Positions 23,509 through 34,332 of a DNA stretch of 64,000 nucleotides are shown piece by piece. The stretch spans positions 8,080,038-8,144,037 of the forward strand of contig NC_092637.1 of NCBI RefSeq assembly GCF_039555335.1. Direction: 5' to 3'. The stretch's first letter is position 1. Every line of letters starts with the position of its first letter. Under the pieces are notes generated by a model. It did not search any database and was not told the origin of the DNA. It saw only the letters and a list, made by a program, of their open reading frames with translations. Source of the DNA: Amphiura filiformis. Taxonomy: Eukaryota; Echinodermata; Ophiuroidea; Amphilepidida; Amphiuridae. A program made the translations under genes and the position numbers.

Positions 23509-24280
23509 TCATTATCTCTCTCCTTTATCCACCGTCTTACAAAAAGGTGCCTGTAAGAGTTGCTGAAGCCCAACTCCGGTGTTGGGGCACTGAATCATAA
23601 TAGTGCACACGCGCTTGACCAACTATTTTCAAAATGCTACCTACACAGATTTTGTTTAGAGAATGCTCTCTAAACAAATTATTTTAATGAAAATCGATGT
23701 TCAAAGACCCATAAACACAGAACGTGCATTCCGCATTCATGAACCAAAAAATACTTTTTCACACGCTTTTTGACACGCTTGTGTTCACCAATATACCTCC
23801 CGGGCCCAACAAATATATTTATTTTTGCCCTTACAAAATATTAATAGTGATATTTGATTTAAACTTTATATTCATATTTCGTCTAGTATACTTTGTACGT
23901 AGCTACTGAGCCCAGATAAGTCCAAAATTTAGTTGTTAAACAGTGATCAGAGTGTTAACTCTAGTCACTATACAGACTTTAGTGATGACTAGAAAATGTG
24001 TCATCTCATGAGGGTTCTAATTAATGGTCAATGGTTCGAATTTAACACATTTCATTTCTACCTCATATTGATGCCAATCACTAAAACAATTTTATTCCAA
24101 GTTCCAAGTTTTTCCAAGTAAAAATGTTTGTCACCATGGCACAAAGAGCAGGCTGATCATATACCGCCTAAACGAAACATATTGCCCATATTCCAGGCTA
24201 AAAATTTCACTGTGGTTAAGAGAAACTTATGAGCTTTCTTGGAACCAAATGCATACCGTAATAACACAAGTTGGTAGTGT
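23509..24280. other. Intron, duplicated from the L16-L17 intron
   Basis: 23525-23660 resembles 15345-15480, and 23800-24070 resembles 16270-16640. This supports a tandem duplication of the block carrying an A, a T and a B exon. Nearby sequence (24120-24270) also matches the complement of 56650-56760. Confidence 0.6.
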
Positions 24281-25580
24281 TTGCACCACAGAGAAGAAAG
24301 AAAACAGAGAGCGTGCCACCAGTCAAAGTCTCCGCATCATCCGATAATGAGGGCCGATTGTTCCATGACGTGCGTTAGACGAAATTACTACGCAATTACT
24401 GCGTATTTTTACGGTCTATCGCGTAATGGCGAAAGTACGCCCAACGCTTATGGCAAGCCAAGGGGTCCAAAAGCGTGGAACTGCTACGCGTAGCTTCTTT
24501 CTCGTTACGAGCAGCTGTTTGACCAATCAAAATAGTCACGTGGTTGGGTCGTTAGCTGCGCGTAGTATAGTGCTCGGTATCCTCTTTCACAATTATTATC
24601 TTGTAATTAATTTACGGAATTAGCATAGATAACGAGCGGGTAAGGAGGCCAAATCACAGCACGTGTCACGAGAACATGTTGCTAATGCCTGGCTAAAATG
24701 ACACAAAGCATATTTATTTAGTGTTTCCAAGTTTACACCGTGTTTAATAGCAAGTAACTTTATACTCGGGCTGTATTAGCGGTGCAGGGAATATGAAGGT
24801 CAAACAACAACTACTACTGATGTAAAGCGCTGTGAAAAGATATTGCAGGGAAAACGATAGCACATGCCACTGTGTAAATTTGAAGAGAGAAAAATGGGTC
24901 ATCATTTTTTTTGGACCGGGGGGGTTCCTAAATTTACAAAAAGTCGGCGTCAATAAAAGTGCGGCCCTCACTATTTCGGCATCAAAATGTTATGACCCCC
25001 GACTCCCACCACCGATACACCTAACCCCCTAGACAGGCTAAAATTGTATTTTGAATACAATAAACACACTATCTGTAGTTATCTTGTGACTCCCTACATT
25101 TTTGTCATAATCAATTTATGACCCCCTCCCGCTTATTTTTCTTCCCAAAAAAGTATGACCCCCTATATTTGGGATCCCCTTCCGAAGAAAATGATAGCCC
25201 CCTAAATATAGAACAATCATCATTCTGTTCAGATATTACTTTAATAGCACCTATACCATTTTTTGCTGATATACTACAGATATTTTCATTTACAAAAATT
25301 AACAACGTAATATTTGTGAGAGAGGATGTTTACATCAGCTCCACGTGTTTAAAACCGCGAATCTGATTGGTTAATAAGCTGCACGTAACGAGAAAGAAGC
25401 TACGCGTAGCAGTTCCACGTTTTTGGACCCCTTGGCTTGCCATAAACGCTGGCGTGAATGTTAGACACGGCACGATCGAACAATCGGCCCTCGTGAATAT
25501 GCGAGAACTCACCGCATACAATACACGGGGACTTTGACTGGTGGTACGCTCTCTGTTTTCGTCCTCCTCTGTGGTTTGTA
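24281..25580. mobile_element. 1.3-kb element with long terminal inverted repeats, left arm only
   Basis: 24281-24540 (gcaccacagag..., ...ccaaggggtccaaaagcgtgg) is inverted at 25365-25580. The interior has no recognisable transposase. Right arm near 56618-56640 is contiguous across the site (complement of 'acttgtgtcattggggtatgc' and 'gacatgtgatgcttatgtg'), giving an empty target. Family unknown. Confidence 0.75.
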
Positions 25581-25853
25581 CATAAGCATCCACATGTCTG
25601 AAAGGTAGCAAAATCTCAACACAATATCCATAAATCAAACAAATGTGACCATCGCTAAACAGCAATTATAATTAACTTTAACAATGGTGTGCTTACACTT
25701 CTTAAATATTTTATACTTACTGGAATCAATTGTCGAATTGATGCGTTGCTGTGAAGCAAATCACACATTATGGCTTTAAGGTGAACCAAATTGATATAAA
25801 CAAAAAGATATTTATTATCTTTGATCGTTTTAAATCTTCTTTGTAATTACAAG

Positions 25854-25967
25854 GTTCGACTACAATGCCAATGCAGCCTACAACCGTATCACCCACCACA
25901 ACTGATATATTGAGTACATCCATGACAACAGAGGCGTCTAGTACAATAGAACTGACAAGAGAATCGG
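25854..25967 (+). CDS. Exon L20: Thr-rich linker (long form)
   Basis: 38-codon phase-1 exon, acceptor 'gtaattacaag', donor 'gtactt'. Encodes STTMPMQPTTVSPTTTD..., MTTEASSTIEL, TRES. Clear duplicate of L17, including about 100 bp of the following intron (gtactttattatttcaagct). Confidence 0.88.
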
Positions 25968-26118
25968 GTACTTTATTATTTCAAGCTTTTCGTCGTACTG
26001 TAATTATGTAATGTTCTGCTCACTATCCCACTGGTTTGTTAATATTTATCTATAAAAAAAGTCATTGTTTCAGAAAGGCCGTCTAAATATTTGTTGTTGT
26101 TTTTCCCGTTTTGTTTAG

Positions 26119-26232
26119 ATGTATGCGGTCCAGGTTACTCTCCCTGTTCTGATGATGGACCATGCTACGCAGACCAATTTTATTGTGATGACTTTATAGA
26201 TTGCACAGAAACCAAAATCGATGAGAAAAATT
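26119..26232 (+). CDS. Exon L21: LDLa type B
   Basis: 38-codon exon, acceptor 'ttttgtttag', donor 'gtgagt'. Motifs DVCGPGYSPC, SDDGPC, FYCDDFIDC, IDEKNC. Paralogue R21 is one codon shorter and differs at about ten residues. Confidence 0.92.
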
Positions 26233-27691
26233 GTGAGTTCCGCGGTAAAAATTGTTCCTATAACATAGGATGCGTTACAATATTTAAGAATTCGTCAAGT
26301 GACCATGGGCACCGATATTAGAGCTCTTAGAAGACTACAACGTGAACGGCTATGGACCATGCACACACACAGTAGTTTTATGATATTAGAGAGATTGCGA
26401 TTTCCAAACGTAGGTATCGGACGTACGTTGATATATTCAAAACCACTCTCCTGTATCGAAGCGAGGTCCATAAGAAGGAAAGTCTAATTACTATTATGAT
26501 CATTTTTGTTTGTAACAAATCATTATAATAAAGGTACAGCGATGTGTTGAAAATCGACTAACTTTATACGCGATGTCCATACGCAGAGATTGCCCATTGA
26601 AATGTGTGTGATACTTTGCGTACAAAAAATGACATTGCGATTTCCCATTTTGGATTCCAACGTAGTATAAAACGCAGATGCTACGTTGAAATATATGCTG
26701 ATTTTACCTTATGTCGAAGTTCATGCAACGCGCCCAGTTTTCAGGACGAAAAAGTCTCATTTTGAAAGTTAAGTCATGATATATGGATGTAGTGATCTTT
26801 AATCTACCAAAATATATGTTTTGGGGCAACTATAAAATACAATTAAGATTAAGCAGCATGTTAAGTCAAAATTTTAGTCAAAATCAAAAGCGGGCTGTTT
26901 GAATTAGGCAGAGACACAGTAGCCTGCACTTACTGTTAATTTTTCAATCACTATGCCCTATATCGACCTAGAATATATTAAATCAGATTTATAGTCTTTA
27001 TTCCAGCCGACTTGTTCTCCTTCATGACGAATAAGTACAATCCAGTTTGGAACCGAGAATAGTAATATTTAACACCGTATTAACGTACGTAAAAACGTAC
27101 GTGCTGCGTTTGGAACATCACAATCTCTCTTATTGTTCGTATAATTTACTTACAACTTACAACTCTAGCTACTTTATTATACAAGAGCGAGTTCTGATTT
27201 TTTTCAAATGTTAAAATCAACTTAATTTAAAAAAAATTTACTGACAGATATTTAAAAAAAATCTAGCGACGAAAGGTATTGCTATACACTCATAAACATA
27301 GAAAACTGCTACATATTTTGGTCTGAGAATGGTCACGTTACATATCTCCTATTCAAAAGTACAGGAAAACCTCCAACAACATGGAGGTCACGTTTCCAGA
27401 CTTCCTGTCTACAAGAAGTAATGTCAGCCATTAGTAATCGTATCAATTAATTGTTAAACACGAATTAATCAAATCGATGTTGCTGACTGTTAAATTATCA
27501 GTTGATTAAAAATGTAGTTCTATATCCAACAGGAGTAGCATGCAAAACACGGAATGTCATCACAGCCCTGCACCACAGCAGTGAATTATCATTTCTAACT
27601 CGCCAATTCCAATTCGGCAATAACATTAAGTACATTATAAGAGCACCAAAACAGTAATAGAAATTACCATTTGTTAAATTTATCAATCTAG
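26233..27691. other. Intron, homologous to right arm
   Basis: The part from about 27350 to 27690 matches the complement of roughly 55330-55680 in the right arm (for example 'aactcgccaattccaattcgg'). No exon or RNA gene is visible. Confidence 0.5.
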
Positions 27692-27802
27692 GTCCATGTT
27701 CAAATGCAAGCCACATCCGATGTGATAACATCAGGTGTATTGCTCCTGACCTGGTTTGCGATGGCAAAGATGATTGTGGGGACTACTCTGATGAGACGAA
27801 TT
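27692..27802 (+). CDS. Exon L22: LDLa type A
   Basis: 37-codon exon, acceptor 'ttatcaatctag', donor 'gtaagt'. Motifs [32 protein letters not shown]. Compared with R22 there are ten amino-acid replacements in 37 codons and only about two purely synonymous codon changes. All six Cys and the Ca ligands are kept. Confidence 0.93.
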
Positions 27803-29349
27803 GTAAGTTGATTTTATATATTGTTTGCTGCAGTAAAAATTACACCTAATACTTTTTACCATTTACATTTTTAATGTGAAACAACTAACGAAATGGCAGG
27901 TGAAATGGATTGATGAGTCGGAGGAGGAATAAAATTTATGATAATAACGATTCCTGCACATATGTATTGACAATAACCAGTGTATTATAGGCTGTACAAA
28001 AATTTTGGTCAAAGGTCAAAGGACAATAACCAGTGTCTATGAGTTGTTCACTGATTTTGAGTCAAAAGGTTCAAAGCGTTCATATGTAGCACGACTGTGT
28101 TCGTGCTCTATGAGCGCACGTTTAGACAGGACGGTGAAAGTGCATAGGAACAATGCCGGAAACTACGTCACGCTATTGTTCGACTAAGGCTACATCATTT
28201 TTAACGCATGCGTGTTCGTCAATACAGCTTTAGTCTCCTCCACCTTCGCAACACGGTACGTGGAGTGACTGGAATCACACTGACGGCGGAGGAGAATACT
28301 AGCTGGTCAGACAATTTAATTCTATCAAGCATATAATACCTGAACAATCACCGTCATTTGACCGATTTACTACAGAATATATTGTATACACAAAATATAA
28401 TTTTAAAATTGTAAACCTGTTAACTTATATACTTGTGTACTAAAGTATAAGGACACGTGAATAAAATCATGTAGAAGACAAAATGGCCGCTAATCCGCCT
28501 ATTGTCTAGACTTAGGCTACATCTTCCGGTTTGTTACGTAATACTAGGATGCCCATCCCTTTGTATCGATCCCTGGTTTAGAGTCATTTTGTATCAGTCT
28601 GTTATTGTGCTGCGCATTTTATATAGTCAGTCGATTTAGATTAAAACTCATTACAAGCATCACTGCCCATGTCCATGAATACAAATATCACAACCAATTT
28701 GAGGTCAAAGGTCAAACAAAGGTCAGTAGACCGAATTTCATTTCAAGTGCATTTCTTCTACATAACATAGGGCCTACATGATTTGCACATATAAATTGAT
28801 TTAGCCAGTGTCTATATAGGGTGTTCGTAGAATTGTGATCAAAGGGCATTTAAAGGTCAATTTCGATGTATTTTCGAATACCTTCAAAATGCTTATTTTT
28901 CCAAAATTACATACGTGACTACCGTATCTGACGCCAATATGTTTAGAGCACCCTCATGAAAGTGGGAAATTCTTCATGTACGCAAAAGTATTGGCCAAAT
29001 TTATTTTCGGCTATTAATCTAATTCGTGCGTTTTATTGTGGACACCCCGATGTTTGATAAGTGACATTCGACCTTACCAAAGGATAAGATAGGGATAACA
29101 TTTTTATCACCAAAATAAAGGATGAATATACGATTAACTCAACTAATTTAGGTGTTAACAAAAGCGCTTTAGTATGGCGGATGAAAAACCTTAAGAGTTT
29201 ACAACACCCCACCCCCACCCCACCTCTTAGAATACGAACTTAACACAAGGTTAACATAAGCGTATGGTGCCCATAACAATTTGACAAATTGTGAAATGCC
29301 AACTTTTTTTTTTGATGAAGGCAATTTTTAGTTTTGTTTTCCATTTTAG
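27803..29349. other. Intron, no exon seen
   Basis: AT-rich. The last 100 bp ('agttttgttttccattttag') resembles the complement of 54240-54270 in the right arm. Nothing else is identified. Confidence 0.45.
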
Positions 29350-29385
29350 GTCCGGTGGCTACAACAGAGTCATCTACTACAACAG
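29350..29385 (+). CDS. Exon L23: minimal Thr-rich linker
   Basis: 12-codon phase-1 micro-exon, acceptor 'gttttccattttag', donor 'gtgagc', encoding PVATTESSTTT. Same length and position as R23 in the right arm, which supports it as real despite its size. Confidence 0.85.
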
Positions 29386-29541
29386 GTGAGCCAAGTGTAA
29401 CATGCTATAAAGCGGTATTTTTCTTTAAACACCTCCCAGATGAGATATTGAACTATTTGTGTAGAAGTTAATGTCCGCTTATCCCACTAATGCCACGATT
29501 GTAAAGAGGACATGATTGTATCCGATTTTCTTCTTTTACAG

Positions 29542-29655
29542 ACCCATGCGTATTAGGTTACTTTGCTTGTTCACCTGGAGGACCGTGCATTGGAGACTGG
29601 CTTGTGTGCGATGCCTACCCTGATTGCAGAGAGACAAAGAGGGATGAAATAAACT
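29542..29655 (+). CDS. Exon L24: LDLa type B
   Basis: 38-codon exon, acceptor 'tttcttcttttacag', donor 'gtaagt'. Motifs DPCVLGYFAC, SPGGPC, WLVCDAYPDC, RDEINC. R24 differs at ten residues, including Val-Leu to Ser-Pro and Arg-Glu to Asp-Val, with cysteines unchanged. Confidence 0.92.
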
Positions 29656-29953
29656 GTAAGTCAAATTTTGATAAAATAAACCCTAGTCAATAAACCAACC
29701 TGAACGGTATAACAATTGAAGATGGCTTCAGATGACAGAGGGACAGGTCTCTAGATCGATTCCACAACCATTTATACCTATCACCTGTGTTTTGTATGAT
29801 CATAAAATGCTAGAGGGAACAATAGCCCATGAGGAGTGACGCAGGTGAAGAACTTATATTAGGCACCTAGGCACCATAAAAGACTACCACATGGGCCAAT
29901 CAGTGGTTCACAGCAGCGTAGGAACAACAAGAGTGAAAGGGTACAGTAAAGCA

Positions 29954-30631
29954 TCAGACACGTGACATAAGATGCTTATGCACTGAGAATGGTGCGCCGT
30001 TGTCAGATATGTCTCCGACTACTCCATCTGGCAGACTATTAAAAACGTGAGCTGCAGTGTGGATGAAGGTCCTGGCAGTAGATATGGTTCTACAAACTGG
30101 TACTGTGACAGGCTGACAGCATGGCAAGGCATGGACAAGCTGGAGCGGGTAGCTCTTCTGACTACAAATGGCTTTCGTAGAAGTGCTGTCAGATCTGGTG
30201 GGTACAAACTGCTGTGCATTTTGTAGAGGACCGTTGCTGCAGCCACTTGACGCCTTGACGTGACGGAAAGATGTGATGTTCAGCATTATACTTGCTTCAT
30301 CTTCGCTCATGCCTATGATTCGAAGAGTCTTCCGCTGGATGGAGTCTAATAATCCTAGACTGGTGGCGCTGGCACTCATCCAAGACAGTGAGGCGTATTC
30401 CATCACACTGCGAACTTGAGCATTGTAAACGGTTGCTCTGCCTCTCCTCAGAGCGCTCAGCTTCTTTCCTGATCTGGATGATACCTTAGAAATGTGCTTT
30501 GTCCAGGTCAGCGTACCATAACAAAAGGTTAAAACAATTTTTGAATATATCCCTCTGCCATACAAATAGGTTGCACTCATTACCTGTGTATGTCTGCAAT
30601 CATAGATTGAATACAATACCGCTCTATTCAA
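29954..30631 (-). pseudogene. C-terminal fragment of a non-LTR retrotransposon ORF2
   Basis: 225-aa open frame on the - strand with LTWTKHISKVSSRSGKKLSA, VRSVMEYASLSWM, and LLDSIQRKTLRIIG, the post-RT region of Jockey/CR1-type elements. 5' truncated, with no RT core. It lies in the L24-L25 intron, opposite in strand to the next RT fragment. Confidence 0.8.
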
Positions 30632-31106
30632 AGATACTAATCTTACAGGTGCGAGTGATCAGCATGATATGAATGTTATATAGAATTACGATCCATGTCT
30701 TTGTCCTCGTTCTTTGACATCTATGGTTCAATTTAGGGGTACTGCGTGAACGTACTAGCGCGGTGCGATATATTCATAAATTGTTTTAACCTATTGCTAT
30801 GGTAGTTGATCCTGTTACATCATCACTTCTACGGCGAATTGAACACCCTATATAGCGTACCCTTTGTGCGTTTTGTTGCCATGCACATATACTCTCGGGC
30901 AATTCCGTTTTTGAACTACGTTTCTTTACGTTTGTACACTTAGCTTTGAAAAATGTAAATGTAGTATACCGTAAAACGTCCCCTACAAGCATATAGAGTG
31001 CTTCTGATGAAAGTTATATTAACCCAAGCGCCATTATGGAGTTTGAGAAAATAAATTACGGGTCCAAGCATAATTATACAAATAGGTATTATTTAAGACC
31101 AATCTA

Positions 31107-32030
31107 TTGTTATCTATCCCAGCAAATGTTAAATCAGGAGTTCCTCAAGGAACGGTATTGGGCCCTTTAATGTTCCTCCTATATATTAATGATATTGCAG
31201 ACCACATCGATAGTTTAACAAAAATACGATTGTTCGCTGACGACTGTCTTCTATACAGAGTCATTCACACATCTCAAGATAAAGGACTTGACATCTCTTT
31301 GTAATTGGGCTGAAAAATGGCAAATGCGCTTCAATACAGCTAAATGTATAAAGACACTCAGAATCACAACCAAGAAAAATCCCCTCATTAGTACATATAC
31401 GATGTGTAATGATGAGCTGGAATATGTCTCTCACCATCCCTACCTTGGAGTAAACATTTCGCATAATTTATAATGGAGCATCCACATTAACAACATCATA
31501 GCTAAGGCAAACAAAGCTCTCTGGTTCTTGCGTAGAAATCTTTGGAGATGTCCGCAGAAGGTAAAGGAACAGCTATACTTCATGCTTGTAAGACCTCATC
31601 TAGAATACACCTGTGCTGTATGGGACCCTTTTACATCATCGGATATCCATCGTCTTGAGATGATACAGCACAGAGCAGCGCGCTTTGTCACAGAGAACTA
31701 CAACAGAACAGAGGGCTCCATGACACAAATCATCAACAAATTACAATGGCCTACACTGGAACAAAGAAGGAAACAAGCCCGGCTTACCACTATGTTCAAA
31801 ATACAACATGAATCGCTTGCAATTCCAAAACCAGACTACGTCCAACGTCAGGTTGATAACAACACTAGGCAATACCATCTAGCTAAATACAGAGTTATGA
31901 GAACCAGAATCAACAGTTACAAATTCAGTTTTTGGCCACGTACAATAGTTCAATGGCATGATCTCTCACCAAACACTCTCAACATCACCAATATTTCAGC
32001 TTTCAAAACAGCTTTAAGTAACAACTAATT

Positions 32031-32067
<37 letters not shown>
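31107..32067 (+). pseudogene. Broken non-LTR retrotransposon with partial RT domain
   Basis: Frames in + strand carry [20 protein letters not shown] and the catalytic [10 protein letters not shown], then (after a frameshift near 31290 and a stop near 31472) ALWFLRRNLW, LVRPHLEYTCAVWDP and IQHRAARFV. It ends in a (TTG)n tail at 32030-32067. Dead copy of a non-LTR element. Confidence 0.85.
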
Positions 32068-32461
32068 AAGATTATTAGTGTCTATATGTTTATGTGTTTT
32101 TTCATTCAATGCCACCGCACTGTTTCTCAATTAGATAATGCTTCGGCAACGTTTTTGAGTATAAAATAGATTTAGATTGTATTGGCAAATTTACGCTTGT
32201 TTTGAATTAATTTACCTTTCATAAAAGCACTATATGCTTGTAGACGAGGTTTTACAATATTGTAGTATATCTTGGCCTAGGCAGTTACCTTATACGGGGA
32301 AAGCAATATTAAAGGAGTATTTCGTCATCCTCTATTTATGCCATTTTTCATTAGATATCCAAGAAAAAAACCTATTCCCGAGATTTCAGTTGATTCCGAT
32401 TTTGCGTTCGCGAGTTATGCATGATTATGTGTATTACACTGCTCCATAGACAATGCGTTGT

Positions 32462-32491
32462 AATTTCGTTCTGGTGCACCAGAACGAAATT
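32462..32491. repeat. 30-bp perfect palindrome
   Basis: aatttcgttctggtg and its exact complement, with no spacer. Confidence 0.9.
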
Positions 32492-32744
32492 CAAATTTCA
32501 CGATATCTTTGCTAAACGAATTAATCTGCAAGAAATATTTTGTACATAAACATTATGTAGTCAGAGGTTTCCAGTGATATAAAAATCTCAATTTTTTTTT
32601 AGAAAAGTGGGGGATGAGGCTTTGGATCACGAAATGCCCTTTTAAGTATATTGTAATCGTAAAATTTTTACAATATTTTTGAACAAATATTATATCGTGA
32701 TATAATTCCATCATGTAATGTCAATTTTGTCACATTACACAGGT

Positions 32745-33002
32745 GGTGAACGCATTGCATTCTCTAAATTCAGTAAATTTCCATCGTCAACCGTGTAATT
32801 GACTGGGATTATTTTGAAACTTTAAAACGCTTGAAATATCACAAACAAATAGGCCTATGTTTAAGAAATAATATAAATGCAAGCTAAAACCGTTGGGGTT
32901 CGATAATGAACCCCACAAAACTAACCGAGTATATGGAAAATGCCATACGGCCGGGCGGTTTCACAAGTTGCCGGCTCGATCATGCCACTCGCCGCCTGAC
33001 AT
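32745..33002. repeat. Dispersed repeat, second copy at 59497-59755
   Basis: About 255 bp, roughly 90% identical and in the same orientation as 59497-59755 ('gcattctctaaattcagtaa', 'ggggttcgataatgaacccc', ending near 'cgccgcctga'). Because the arms are inverted and the introns are non-equivalent, these are independent insertions. Confidence 0.75.
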
Positions 33003-33122
33003 TACACAAACATTAATTAGGCATATTATCACTATCCTCGATAATCGTATCATTAATCTGCCATACGCCATTGAATAAAATGTAAATCACACTGTTAATA
33101 TTTTTGTCTCAATAATATATAG

Positions 33123-33233
33123 GTCCATGTCCAAGAGAAGGTCACGTCCGCTGTGCAAACCTAAGGTGTATTCCACCTGCCCTCATATGCAATGGAAGAG
33201 ACGATTGTCGTGACAATTCCGATGAGATCGATT
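33123..33233 (+). CDS. Exon L25: LDLa type A, last recognisable domain
   Basis: 37-codon exon, acceptor 'aataatatatag', donor 'gtaaga'. Motifs [32 protein letters not shown]. Resembles L2 (LRCIPP, NGRDDC, SDEIDC). Right-arm paralogue R25. No further LDLa is found before the centre of the inverted duplication. Confidence 0.93.
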
Positions 33234-33479
33234 GTAAGATAATTAGATTTTTACAATTAATCATAATTGAAGTCTTCCACTAAACAACATAATAACATTG
33301 GTGACATCTGCATTGAAGAATAATAGCCATTAACCAGTGCGGAAGAATTGCTTTCTACATGGGCCCTCTTTTGGATGTAATCGGAACGAATTAAAGTCCC
33401 TTCCGAAGAACAGAGTACTATCATGGTTCATTTTCCTAATTCTAAACAAGCCATGAGGATGGTCTAAATTTAATCTACA

Positions 33480-33605
33480 TATGTTGCCAAGACTTACTTT
33501 TTGCCAGTCAATACCGCAGCAAGTTCCTAAGGCTGGGAATTGAACTCGAGACCTTTTGCTCTGGAAGCGAACACTCTACACACTAGGTCATGCTCTCCCA
33601 CATAT
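33480..33605 (-). mobile_element. tRNA-derived SINE, shared by both arms
   Basis: On the - strand: A-box-like 'tgacctagtgtgtagagtg' and B box 'ggtctcgagttcaattccc'. The same element is at 50535-50660 (+) next to R25, so it predates the duplication. Confidence 0.7.
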
Positions 33606-33726
33606 TTATGAAAGAGGGATCAGGAAAAAACCATTATGTGCTCATAATTGTATAATTTTATTAGTATTGTTTGTTTAAAATATAATGATAATATATAATA
33701 ATGATGAAGATGACGTAGATATTAAC

Positions 33727-33728
<2 letters not shown>

Positions 33729-33794
<66 letters not shown>

Positions 33795-33795
33795 C
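33729..33795. repeat. (GAT)n microsatellite
   Basis: About 22 uninterrupted units. Counterpart of the (ATC)n tract at 50150-50470. The poly-Asp open frame is an artefact. Confidence 0.95.
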
Positions 33796-33833
33796 GTTGC
33801 TAAAAATTGTCTCTTCTTTACTCTATTCTACAG

Positions 33834-33841
33834 GTCCGTGA
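33834..33841 (+). CDS. Candidate terminal coding mini-exon (Cys-Pro-stop)
   Basis: A strong acceptor ('tctttactctattctacag') is followed by GTCCGTGA. Spliced to L25 (ends in T) this reads TGT-CCG-TGA, completing C6 of L25, then Pro and stop. The same acceptor and octamer occur in the right arm (49994-50001, - strand). An AATAAA-like motif (aataaag) is near 34103. Alternatively it is a decayed exon start, since other exons also begin GTCCGTG. Speculative. Confidence 0.4.
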
Positions 33842-33889
33842 ACTATATAACCACATGGGAACAACCTGCCGCAACGCAATGAGTATAAA

Positions 33890-34045
33890 GTCGCAAGTTG
33901 GTAGTTTCGAGACACCCAGGCTGACTGACCTGTTCAAGTATCTGTGTACCTTTGTGAATGTGGGCACAATGGGCCATTCAAGAGGGAAACAAAGGACACC
34001 AACGCATTAGCCAGGGCGTTTCGAAACTACCAACTTGCGAACTTA
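33890..34045. mobile_element. Small foldback element
   Basis: cgcaagttggtagtttcgag and its complement (tttcgaaactaccaacttgcg) bound about 150 bp. The homologous copy in the right arm (48485-49950) is split by a retrotransposon fragment. Confidence 0.7.
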
Positions 34046-34332
34046 CTATACTCGCGCAGGCACATATAACAATAGCTGCATAATAATACTCAGTAATCAA
34101 AGAAATAAAGTCCATACTACTTTGAGGGGCCATAACTTTAAGCCCAGTAACAATATTATTGATATGAACGTGTGGCGAATTTACCGTATGATATCAAACT
34201 TTGTAAAACGATATCGAAAAATTGGAGAAATAAATGATTGAATTGAATATTGTTGTGATTCGAAAAAAGTAACTTGGTAAAAGGTGTCTTGTTAGGGAAT
34301 GTCATTTTCTGCGGAAGACATAGGGGTAGACT

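Larger units (their letters stand above)
948..33841 (+). other. Left-arm LDLa/Thr-rich modular gene (gene span, 5' end outside window)
   Basis: Multi-exon gene on the + strand, assembled here from 25 exons with AG acceptors and GT donors, each a multiple of three long and phase 1 at both ends. The order is B-A, then repeated T-B-A cassettes (T = Thr-rich linker, B and A = two LDLa subtypes), giving 18 LDLa domains. LDLa domains are about 40-residue, three-disulfide, calcium-dependent ligand-binding modules of secreted or cell-surface proteins; Thr-rich linkers are usually O-glycosylated stalks. I therefore infer an extracellular mucin-like multi-LDLa protein. No signal peptide, transmembrane exon, EGF or beta-propeller exon is visible, so I do not call it an LDLR or LRP orthologue. 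A possible terminal mini-exon (Cys-Pro-stop) is at 33834-33841. Confidence 0.85.

Noticed and set aside
948-33841. Orthologue of LDLR or an LRP
   Set aside because: No EGF, YWTD propeller, transmembrane or NPxY-tail exon is seen, and the alternating LDLa subtypes with Thr linkers do not match those receptors.
33685-33882. Poly-Asp open frame
   Set aside because: Translation of a (GAT)n microsatellite; no conserved flanking protein.
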